From the NCBI GenBank assembly GCA_024349245.1, contig JALDNG010000020.1, positions 19,277,501 through 19,341,500 on the forward strand: 64,000 bases of DNA. The letters run 5' to 3'. The notes beneath the pieces were generated by a model. That model did not search any database. It was not told the DNA's origin and saw only the letters and a list, made by a program, of their open reading frames with translations. Source of the DNA: Neodontobutis hainanensis. Lineage: Eukaryota; Chordata; Actinopteri; Gobiiformes; Odontobutidae. A program made the position numbers and the translations under genes. Positions within the stretch are counted from its first letter, which is position 1, and every line of letters starts with the position of its first letter. Below, piece after piece: positions 54,801 through 64,000 of the stretch.

Positions 54801-55130
54801 CTACAGAAACCTGTCATCTAATTTTGAGTGTTTGGGGGAAGTCTGCTCCTGCGCCACTGTGCGGGTCACTGTCTCGAGCAGCTTCTCAAACACTACATCA
54901 GAGCAGGATGAGCGCTCCGAGGTCAAGGTCCGAGGAAGCAGTGGAGAAGGTGTCCCCGCCAGCTCACAGAAAGCACCAAAGTGCGCCTGGGAGGCAGAGC
55001 CAAGATATATCTGTTCTGGTGAGAGAGCAAGAGACAGGGGAAACCCTGATCCCTGCTCCTCGGCCAGATCAACACGAGAGCCCCAGGACGCGAGCGGGGA
55101 GGTGTAGCTGCTGTAGCTTTTGAAAGGTAA
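54801..55130 (-). pseudogene. DIRS Gag C-terminal remnant
   Basis: Minus strand frame reads PEQIYLGSASQAHFGAFCEL, SERSSCSDVVFEKLLETVTR and ends SKLDDRFL. It resembles the C-terminal part of ORF1 (Gag) that precedes Pol in fish DIRS elements, and position and strand agree. Identification rests mainly on context. Confidence 0.55.
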
Positions 55131-55195
55131 CCAATAGATAGACAGCAAATAGGGTGAAAAAGAGGGGAGTGACATTGGCCAAATGACCTGACTGA

Positions 55196-55258
55196 GAATC
55201 AAGCCCAGGTCTCCCGCGTATATGGTATGAACACTACCAAGTGAGCTACTGGGACAAC
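55196..55258 (-). other. tRNA-like fragment
   Basis: Reverse complement begins GTCCCAGTAGCTCACTTGGT (box-A-like) and has GGGCTTGATTCTC (box-B-like) about 40 bases on. It is too diverged and lacks clear stems for a functional tRNA, so it is probably a SINE head or a tRNA pseudogene. Confidence 0.45.
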
Positions 55259-56634
55259 GCACCAAATAATATAAAAATATTTTTAAAAAATTAAAACACA
55301 GACCAAACAGCAAGCAAACAAAAACAAGTGGTACCAAAATATGCAAATTCTGCCCTATTCTTTATAATGGAGACTCCGCCTGACCATTTTATTAAAAAAA
55401 AAATCTTAATAGTTTTGGTTTGTTTAATTAGAACAATTCTATTTGGTGCAGGTAATGTTCACATGTGCGGCTGTAATTTCAAATAGTGTTTGAGCTTCAA
55501 CAGACTTCATCTAAAGGGATATTAATCCAAATATTGTTGTTTTTAGGCATTTTTGGGCGGAGATGTTTTTAGGGTTATTTTGCTGATTTATTCTGAAACT
55601 GTAATATTGCACATTTAAAATTTCACTTCTGGAAAATCTCACAAGTCCCCCGTTCATTTTGACACCAGAATGATTGAAATACACCTTGTAGTTGCAGAGA
55701 TATAGTTAATTTACTGTGGACATGTCCTTTTCGAGCAGACACACCAAAAACCAAGCTCGGGCTTAAAGGGTTATAATGATAAACGCAGGGCATCAGGGAA
55801 ACAGCTGCAATAAAATATGTTGAGAATATTTTCTATGTATGTAACTGACATAAAAAAATTTTAAACACAAAACAACAAACGCAATGCAGCATCAGCAGTG
55901 TGCTTTACCCTTACATTAAAGCAGTTGATTTAGTTTTAGTCCTCCCTGTTTCTGCAGACCAGCTTTAATTAATTTACATACCACAGAATGTCTTGTTTTT
56001 AATTTAGTAACACAAAATAAGTGATTCCATTAGAATGTAATAATGTGTGGCATTTTATAGTAAGAAAGATAATGCCCTATAAAATTGATACTGTATCAGT
56101 GGCTTTTTTGGTACTCCTGCTTCCTCCAGGATGAAGTGGTAGGAGACGAACGAATGAAATAAATTGTGTAAATGTTTTTTCTAACCATGTTCTAATTTTT
56201 TGCATTCTGGATAAACCAACAATAGCACACTACATTAATACTTTACTTTTAAAAGGGTTTAATTCCAGTACATTGTCAGAATTTGATAAACACACTCCTG
56301 CATTTCTTTCTGGATCGGTCAGCACATTTATAAATCCATAATCTCGTGGTCTTTGTTGGTGAAGTTCACCAGTGCTGCACCTGCTCATGCTGATATAAGT
56401 CTCTTAGAAGGCTCCCTCCCACAGGACTGTCTGCCTGCTGCTTCCCTCGTGTATCGTCCTCAATTCTCCCCAGAAGCAGCTAATTTATGCAGCCATTTAT
56501 CTCCAAAGAAAACCCAGAGAAACACAAGGCACAACAGCTTCGTCTGTGCAGCACTGGGGCTTTGATGTTTGCGTGCTGGCAGCTGATGCAGAATGCTTCT
56601 GTATGATTTTATTTAGTCACCATTAAGTACAAAC
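55259..56634. other. nbea intron, nothing recognised
   Basis: Last part of the 18.7-kb intron upstream (in genome order) of the exon at 56635; no named repeat. Confidence 0.6.
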
Positions 56635-56781
56635 CTTATAGCTCGGTCCGAGTTGATGAATTGCAAATATCTGAGCAGGATTGAGGGCTTCGCTGAACAC
56701 ATAGATGGCTCCAATCTGTCCGCAGAATACTCTGTTTGCATCCGCCGTCTCCGAGGAGCCCAGAAAACACTTATCGTAGCT
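56635..56781 (-). CDS. nbea: neurobeachin exon
   Basis: 147 nt, 49 codons, phase 0 at both ends, acceptor CTTTGCAG and a weak donor GTTTGT. It encodes SYDKCFLGSSETADANRVFC, GQIGAIYVFSEALNPAQIFA and IHQLGPSYK. This is the last part of the concanavalin A/laminin-G-like domain near the N-terminus of neurobeachin (FLGSS...FCGQ...YVFSEAL). The 18.7-kb intron that follows holds most of the nested transposons of the window. Confidence 0.97.
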
Positions 56782-57348
56782 CTGCAAAGACAAAGGGAGC
56801 GGGTTAGAACAAATGAGAAAAATACATAATGTTTAAAAGAAGTCTCTAATGTTTCCTCAATGTCCCGTCATTTACCTAAGGCATTTCTGGAGAAAAAATT
56901 AACCCAGTATTTTTGAATAAAGGCCTCCCAAGAAGAAATACAACCATAGCTGTCAAACAAAAGGCAATATAATTTTCTAAGATATGCTGCGAGGAAAAAT
57001 ATGTGACTGCAGAGGGTTGAGACAAAGCCCCTTCTGTCAGCGGCTGGCAACAAATCATGTTTGAGTACATCCCCTTTGGAGTATCTGGTAAATATTATTC
57101 ACAGCAATGGAGATTAGTTTTGCAAATATCTGTGTGACCTTGGGTGAACAATTTCTAAAGACTTTTCTTTCATTCGTCTTTTAAAAACAGGTCTTTGAGT
57201 GATATATTTTTGAAAGTGAATATAGATTGAATGTAAAACATATCTTCACTGATCCAGGTGTACAAAGGACTCACACTATTTACTGTGGCATGTTCTTTGT
57301 GGTAGTTTTGAATCATGTAAAACTAATACCACAGACATTATACATGCA

Positions 57349-57476
57349 GGCACAGTTGCACAGTGGTTAGCACTGTTGCCTCTCAGCAAGAAGGTCCAGG
57401 TTTGACTCCTGGGTCTGATGGGGTCTTTCTGTGTGGAGTTTGTATGTCCTACATGTACTCCGGTTTCACCAACCAA
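57349..57476 (+). mobile_element. tRNA-like SINE head (plus strand)
   Basis: GCACAGTGGTTAGCACTGTT (box-A-like), AGGTTTGACTCC (box-B-like), then CTGTGTGGAGTTTGTATGTC. Same family as 23115-23258 in the opposite orientation. Confidence 0.65.
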
Positions 57477-57512
57477 CATTTTAGATGTTGGTTAGGGTAA
57501 TCTATATATACA

Positions 57513-57650
<138 letters not shown>

Positions 57651-57821
57651 ATATTTATATATGTAAAATATAGTAATTAAAAAAAAAAAGAAATCCATGC
57701 TGAGAAGTTATTTTTGACCTGTTACACACATAAGATGGGTCATGGGATGTAGCTGTCGGTTCGGCGTTGGACGTCAAAACAGAGTCAGACAGTGACTGGA
57801 GTAAGAATAGAAAGTGCTCAC

Positions 57822-57941
57822 ATCGTTCGTGTTGACATGCCAGGCCATGTCTCCATATGACACCAGCTGTCCATTAACGTAACATCGAATTTCACTGTTC
57901 CTCCAGCGGCTGTAGATATTAACGATGCTGATCATGTACCA
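57822..57941 (-). CDS. nbea: neurobeachin exon (first visible in transcript order)
   Basis: 120 nt, 40 codons, phase 0 at both ends, acceptor CGTCCACAG and donor GTGAGC. It encodes WYMISIVNIYSRWRNSEIRC, YVNGQLVSYGDMAWHVNTND. This is the beta-sandwich core of the neurobeachin lectin-like domain (RWRNSEIRCYVNGQLVSYG); LRBA has RWKNSELRCYVNGELASYG. The preceding exon, expected to end in ...RK, was not found up to position 64000, so the upstream intron is at least 6 kb. Confidence 0.97.
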
Positions 57942-58074
57942 CTGTGGACGAGAGAAGAGATGATTTTAAGTTAACATTTTACAGCATAAGATGGTACACA
58001 TAACCTTATGTGTATTTAAGTTAAAGACTATTCAGCATGTGACTGTGTCTGTCAAGTGTGGCTGACAGATTTCT

Positions 58075-59170
58075 AACCTGATTTTTAGGCTTTAGAGAAA
58101 GTGACTCGAGGTGACTGCAGACACTGTCCCTTTGAGTGTGTGAGACATGATAATGACTTCTGTCCTGTATGGGTTAAGTTGTAAAAAGTTGTTTTGCATC
58201 CACACAGTGATCTTTTGGAGGCAGTGACAGAGTGAGTCCACAGGCCCCTAGTCTCCTGCTGTGAGTGGGATGTACATCTGAGTGTCATCTGCAGAGTTGT
58301 GGTAGGACACATTGTTACTGTGAATTAACTGGCCTAAAGGAAGCCTGTAAAGATTGAACAAAGGGGTCCCAGGATGGACCCTGGTGGGACCCCATAGGTC
58401 AAGGCCACTGGGTCTGAAACGCAGTTTTCAATTTCCTGTATTCAAGATAGGAACTGAACCAATTCAAGGCATCACCAGAGATGTCCACCCAGTCCTCTAA
58501 CCTCTGTAACAGGATCAAATGATCAACTGTGTCAAACGCTGAACTCAGATTCAGCAGAACGGAGACACAGTCTTTATACGAATGTCATCTGTCACTTTGA
58601 TAAGAGCTGTCTCAGTCTGTGATTGGGCCTAAAACCTGACTAAAAAGCATCTACACAGTTGTTTTTCAAGAGTAAGTCATTAAGTTGTTTGTATACAATA
58701 TAACGTTTTCAAGGACTTTTCCTAAAAATGTAAGTTTGATATGGGCCAATAGTTGTTTAGTACTGTGGCATCAAGATGGCTCTTCTTAAGGAGAGGCTTA
58801 ATAATAGCAGTTTTCAAAACCTGAGGAAATGCTCCAGACTGTAGTAAGCTGTTAACTAAGTGAGTTAGCTGTTGTAACAAACTACTTAGCACAGATTTTA
58901 GAAATCGAGTAGGTAACTTGTCGAGGCAGCAGGTGGAAGAACTCAGACTGGAGTTGGTTGGTGTGTGGATGGCTGTATAGTTGTCATCTGTGTTTGTGTA
59001 CCATTAAACAATAAAGCAAACTCATTGCACTTAGATGTGGACATTAGTTCTGAAGGCAATGGAGCAGGAGGTTTGTTAATCTGTTCACTGACACGAGAGT
59101 TGTTACTGCAGTTTGTGATCATTTCAGAAATATACCTCTCCCTTGTTTGATGCAAAGTCTGGTTGAACAC
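58075..59170 (-). mobile_element. L2-like LINE remnant with RT, minus strand
   Basis: Minus strand, from the right: a 5' piece (FNQTLHQTRERYISEMITNC), TAIIKPLLKK, ISNLTFLGK, YKQLNDLLLKNNCVDAF, then SAFDTVDHLILLQRLEDWVG (motif A), SADDTQMYIPL (decayed ADD box) and CHCLQKITVWMQNNFLQLN. Order and wording fit fish L2-group LINEs, related to but distinct from the copy at 16669-18157. It is riddled with stops and truncated at the 3' end, so inactive. It lies in the nbea intron, same strand as the gene. Confidence 0.85.
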
Positions 59171-61690
59171 ACCCAACGTTTCTTTTTAAATCTCATAATG
59201 AATATGGAGCTTTGTTTTGCTCCATGTTTGGCATTTGTGATTTTTCTATGTTGTCAGTTTATGGTAAGTTTGAACGTAAACAAACAAACAAAAAAAATAC
59301 TAGGTGTAGGTTTCCAGTTACAATATCTTTTTTTATTTTCAATATATATATATGGTTACAGTTCCAAGTTTTGTTTTTTTTTTTTTGTTTATGTTCAAGC
59401 TAATCCTAGGATGACACAATACTTTTCTCTTCCTGTCTCCTTTTTGTTTGTCAATTAGTTCATGGGAATGTCAATGACTTAATAATAAACTTCTGTGGTG
59501 TTCATGAGTGTCTGGCAGTGTACCGTTTCTGCTGTGCACAGTAAATAGGTGAACTTGATGCAACTCTGCAGACATGCTTCTTTCTTTGTTGTTGTTTTCA
59601 ATTCAGTATACGTTTTTGGTGCTGTTTGCCGCTTTGTTTGTGGAAAACCTTAGAAAATCAGGTTGCACACTGCTTTTGCCACTCTCCTCCCCAGGTTTTG
59701 CTCTTTGAAACCAGACCTGCTGCTTCTACAAAGGCAACAAGGCCAGCTGCAAACTTACCTGTACCCATTACTTTGCTAAACAGCAACAGTGACAATAATT
59801 TATGAGGATAGCAATCGCAATATTCATATCAGCAAAATCTGCTAGTATCGTAAGAATATTATGGTCCCCATATGACAGACATTTTTTGGGGGGCCTTTCA
59901 ATAATCCCAACTAATCAGATTCTAGTGTACCCAAATAGAAGGTTCAAAAAGATCTTCTATACAGTTTAGTGCTGGTACAGTCCTGGAAGACTTAATATAT
60001 GCATGTTTTTCACATATTGTACAGCCCTAATTTAGAATAATATTATTTTTCTTTCTATCAACAGCGAGATTAGTGCAACATTTCTTAATTCTGTTGTTTT
60101 CCTGTACATTTCTTTTTAAAATCAGACAAAGAATGAGTATGATTAAAGATGTCAACTGCTGTAAAGTTTGCTACCTCATGTTGAGATTTCTCCAGGGCTG
60201 TATAGTGAATAATAGATCAGAAAAAAAGGCTAAAAGGCTGCAAGACACACATTTTTCACTCTTCACAAAGCCATGTCAGAACCCAGCTGTAATTATTTGG
60301 GGATGAAACAGTCAGGGAAACTACAGAGGCGCCTGTAGAAAATGTCGTTTCAGGTGCAAAGTCAGAATGAAAAACAGACGGGACTGATTGATCTGTTTAC
60401 GTTTGAAGGACCGACGTTCATTAAATTACTCAAAATTGTATCCTCTACCTAAGCGTGCTTTTATCGACAGCTAAAAAGCAAGCAATAATATCTGAGGCTG
60501 ATTTGTGTCTGGCTAAATTGCAATGGAATAGCCCTGAATTAAATCTGAAACAGTATTTTCATGAAGATCAATAGATAGACAGTGACATGTCCCAATGTGT
60601 ACTCTAAAATTGCCTGCTATAGTAAGATCTATTTCAAATCAAACAATGTTCTCGAACAGTCTTCATCAGTCAAATGCTTCTATAGCACTTTGTAGCAGAT
60701 GTCATTTGGGTTTTGATCAGAATACATTCATTCTAGAGATGGGATACATATTGTATGTATCTCTACCACTTTGTTAGCACATCATATCACATCATCATCA
60801 TCACAGCATGTTATTGCATTGATGTCACATCTTTATGTAATAAATATTGCATCAGTATTGTAATTGTATTATCATTTTATTTTGTATCATCATGGTATTA
60901 TATTAATATTGTAACTATAATGTAATTGTATCATTATTGTATTCTCGCTACCGTTTTAGTACCATATTGTTATTGTACTGTTATTGTATCATTATTGTAA
61001 CATTGTGATATCGTTATTGTATTGTTATACATATATTGTGATAGTTGACCAAACAAAGCAAAAAGCATCTGATCAGCCATTTGCTCATTTCAGCCAAATT
61101 ACATTAAAATACTACAGTTTAATGCATACATTTTATCCACAAAATGTGCCTTCATTAAAGTAGGGCTATCATACACACACTTTGTGATTTATTCTGCAGA
61201 ATTGCGGAATTGTGACATTATTATTATCATATGTAATGTAATGTATGAAAAATACTGTATGTATGTGAGGTACCATGTGATTTACAGCAATGATTCATAC
61301 TTATTTAAGGAGCTTTGTGCTGAAATAAAATAATAATTGAGATGAATAATAATATATAATGTATTGTGGTGGATGAAGATTAAATTTATAAACAAATATT
61401 CTAGGTTAAGCTACAATGTATGGTCAAGGTCTAAAATATTTTTTTTCTTGTGAAAAATAGAATATGACATGAGCGTGGTTAAATAAATCACAGTTAATGA
61501 TTTTGTTCACACCTGAGTTACTTAGTTAATGTGTTGTCCATGTGTGAGGTCATAAATCATAACTTTGATCTCTTGATGATTAATGATATATTAATGCATT
61601 TGGGATCTCTTCTAAATGATACCCAGTTGGTGACAAGTACTTCCTCTTCCACCATACATCATATGCAAAATATGACCTTATACGTATGCT
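59171..61690. other. nbea intron, mostly unrecognised, with TATTGTATC-rich tract
   Basis: No exon or named repeat. 60830-61045 is a degenerate run of words like TATTGTATCATTATTGTA, probably a decayed tandem repeat. Confidence 0.55.
60830..61045. repeat. degenerate tandem repeat rich in ATTGTA
   Basis: Many imperfect copies of ATTGTA / ATCATT spaced by 6-16 bases; no single clean period. Confidence 0.5.
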
Positions 61691-61699
61691 GCTCAATAA

Positions 61700-61850
61700 G
61701 TCCTGTTGACAACAATGCATGTAAATGCAGTCATGTCTTCTTTAGCGACGTGGTATGTGATGTATGTGGGACCACAGTGAGATTAAGAGGCAACACCACA
61801 AACTTTGTTTTCCGCAAACTAACTGTGAATTAATTATAACACAGATTAAG
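61700..61850 (+). pseudogene. possible BED zinc-finger remnant (hAT-type)
   Basis: The plus strand reads CSHVFFSDVVCDVCGTTVRL and RGNTTNFVFRKL. The CxxC followed by a GNTTNL-like segment is the pattern of BED fingers in hAT transposases and ZBED genes (CxxC...GNTxNL..HL...H). The histidine positions expected afterwards are lost. A short fragment; chance similarity is possible. Confidence 0.4.
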
Positions 61851-63005
61851 ATGAGGCGATCTGAAATGGAAAGGGAAAAGGGTCAGGTGTTGCTCTCCGA
61901 GTCCTTTGGAGCTGCAGGTAGGCTCCATCCAGGTGTGTGTAGCACATTTTGCATCTCTCTACTAGCCCAGGTGTAGGTTTTTGTGTGGATGTTCAAAAAA
62001 CAGGAGTTCCCCGCGTTCTTAAAACTACAAAATACCGTTTTGTTGACATTTCACAAAAAATAGCCATTGTGTAAAACCATAATTTGAAATACTCTACTTT
62101 TGATTTAGATTTCCCAAACACATTAGGTTTTTGTACAAAGTATCGGTATCGGACCAGCCTGCATTTTACTTGGTATTAGATCAGACAGAAATTAGTGCTA
62201 TTGCACATCACTACCAAAAAGTCAATTTAGTCTTAGTTTAGACCTGTTCAGTCTTGATTTAGTCCTGGTGCAATTATTAATGTTAACAAGTCAAAGTATT
62301 TCTTTATATTTTGTAAATCAGAAAAAACAAACATTCTATGTTAAAGAGCATTCAGATATTGCAGGTCATATTGTTATTGCAATTCAATGTAGTTATCATA
62401 TATCATGTTTTGCATTCAGCCATATTAAAACATGTAGATTGGAATACAAGAGACAGGAATTATGTTCAGAATTTCTACTGCTTTGTTCACTAATAGGTTT
62501 GACTCAAGAAGGTCAAAGAGAACCAGCTAATGGATTTACAATGACACGCACGTAACAAGACTTTAAAGAGGATTCATGGAAAAGTGCAGCAGCTTGCGAC
62601 TCATTCAGCAGGTCCAAGCAGTTATCTACACATGGCTGAATCTAAAATCAATGAAAAATGTAATCCAGAGCTTTATAATCGCCTTTATTAAAGATATCCA
62701 GCACAACTAGATGAGTATAGAGTTGTTTCCAGGTGCTGTATAGATGCTTAAATTGTCGGACATATGCTTTAAAACTGTTTTCTTCTCTACAGGGACTACA
62801 CTGCACTCACATTCCACGATAAATTAGGTCTTATTTTCTCATCGGCATACCCAATTACACCTGTAAGCCTCATCTGGGGGTTTTAAAACTCTCCAGGTCC
62901 AAGTGTAGGCATACTCATTTACAAAGCCAATAAAAGTACAGGCTCTGGGCTACCTAATATGTATGTCTCTGGATCAGCTGCCTTCGATTTAAGTGGTCTG
63001 ACGAA
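61851..63005. other. nbea intron, nothing recognised
   Basis: No exon, RNA gene or named repeat seen between the BED-like fragment and the terminal Rex3 copy. Confidence 0.55.
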
Positions 63006-64000
63006 CATCCATCCATCTTCTACCGCTTATCCGGGGTCGGGTCCTCCAGCTCTTCCGGGGGGATACCGAGGCGTTCCCAGGCCAGCCAAGAGACATAGTC
63101 CCTCCAGCGTGTCCTAGGTCTTCCCCGAGGTCTCCTCCCAGTGGGACATGCCCGGAACACCTCCCTAGGGAGCCGTCCGGGAGGCATCCGGAACAGTTGT
63201 CCGAGCCACCTCAGCTGGCTCCTCTCGATGTGAAGGAGCAGCGGCTCTACTTTGAGCTCCTCCCGAGTGACCGAGCTCCTCACCCTATCTCTAAGGGAGC
63301 GCCCCGCCACTCTGCGGAGAAAGCTCATTTTGGCCGCCTGTATCCGGGATCTTGTTCTTTCGGTCATGACCCAAAGCTCATGACCATAGGTGAGAGTAGG
63401 AACGTAGATCGACTGGTAAATCGAGAGCTTTGCCTTACAGCTCAGCTCCTTCTTCACCACGACAGACCGGTACATCGACCACATTACTGCAGAAGCTGCA
63501 CCGATCCGTCTGTCAATCTCAAGCTCCTTCTTTTCCTCACTCGTGAACAAGACCCTAAGACACTTAAACTCCTCCACTTGAGGCAGGAGCTCTCCACCAA
63601 CCTGAAGGGGGCAAGCCACCCTTTTCCGACTGAGAACCATGGTCTCAGACTTGGAAGTGCTGATCCTCATCCCAGCCGCTTCACACTCGGCTGCAAACCG
63701 CCCCAGTGAACATTGAAGGTCCTGGCTTGATGGAGCCAACAGACAACATCATCTGCAAAAAGCAGAGACAAAATCCTGTGGTCCCCAAACCAGACTCCCT
63801 CCGGCCCCTGGCTGCGCCTAGAAATCCTGTCCATAAAGATAATGAACAGGACCGGTGACGAAGAGCAGCCCTGCCGGAGTCCAACATGCACCGGGAACAG
63901 GTCTTCTCCAGATCTACAAAGCACATGTGGACTGGTTGGGCAAACTCCCATAAACCCTCCAGCACCCTGGAGAGGGTATAGAGCTGGTTCAGTGTTCCAC
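63006..64000 (-). mobile_element. Rex3 (RTE clade) LINE, 3' part, runs off the window
   Basis: Minus strand copy starting with the CATCCATCC tail and reading back through the C-terminal domain (ERSQLRWLGQLFRMPPGRLP), the post-palm segment, FADDVV and the motif region to QPVHMCFVDLEK at about 63905. Between VDLEK and DLFPV the segment after motif A is deleted (about 135 bases present in the 42.5-kb copy). The SGERKSG segment near the C-terminus is also missing. The left flank is at 63005; the right flank and any target duplication lie outside. Confidence 0.9.

Noticed and set aside
54760..55107. Plus-strand frames at 54.8-55.1 kb as genes
   Set aside because: Antisense to the DIRS Gag remnant, no domain recognised.

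Overview
This is vertebrate nuclear DNA, most likely from a teleost fish. It is AT-rich, with short GT-AG exons lost in long repeat-filled introns. It carries fish-typical retroelements: Rex3 (RTE clade), L2-like LINEs, a DIRS element, a chromodomain-type Ty3/Gypsy element, a Tc1 family and tRNA-derived SINEs. There are no bacterial features and no rRNA genes.

The host gene is neurobeachin (nbea; which teleost paralogue cannot be told), read on the minus strand. Seven consecutive exons are visible, in transcript order: 57822-57941, 56635-56781, 37738-37935, 37531-37661, 30880-30988, 29492-29644 and 24835-25003. All have AG/GT borders and their phases join exactly, giving 342 codons plus one base. 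They cover the end of the concanavalin A/laminin-G-like domain and the start of the armadillo-like region of this large BEACH scaffold protein. The gene runs off the right edge (5' side). The next 3' exon was not found in the 24.8 kb to the left.

Region by region. 1-8.5 kb: an unassigned symmetric exon-like block on the minus strand (1446-1568), and phase-compatible exon-like blocks on the plus strand (1640-8.4 kb), one of which is split by a complete but decayed Ty3/Gypsy retrotransposon (2416-7942, LTR pair, 5-bp target duplication). 9-16 kb: LINE remnants, a short Rex3 copy with target duplication, hAT-like, SINE and Tc1 fragments. 16.4-19.3 kb: a minus-strand LINE whose two ends flank a plus-strand L2-like element. 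20-29 kb: two elements with inverted ends, SINEs, and an inverted repeat bracketing the last visible nbea exon. 35-37 kb: a repeat with a duplicated module. 40-46.8 kb: a Tc1 transposon split by a block holding an old LINE, itself split by a near full-length Rex3. 51.4-55.3 kb: a DIRS remnant split by a PIF/Harbinger element that still has a MADF-type gene remnant. 57.5-59.2 kb: a compound microsatellite and a minus-strand L2-like LINE. 63-64 kb: another Rex3 copy running off the edge.

There is no operon or CRISPR system. The biology is one slowly evolving neuronal gene whose introns have accumulated nested transposons. No clearly new biological system was found. The most interesting leads are the in-frame 123-nt exon candidate on the nbea strand, the exon-like block split by the Gypsy element, the inverted repeat bracketing an nbea exon, and the two multi-level insertion nests whose order can be read from the junctions.
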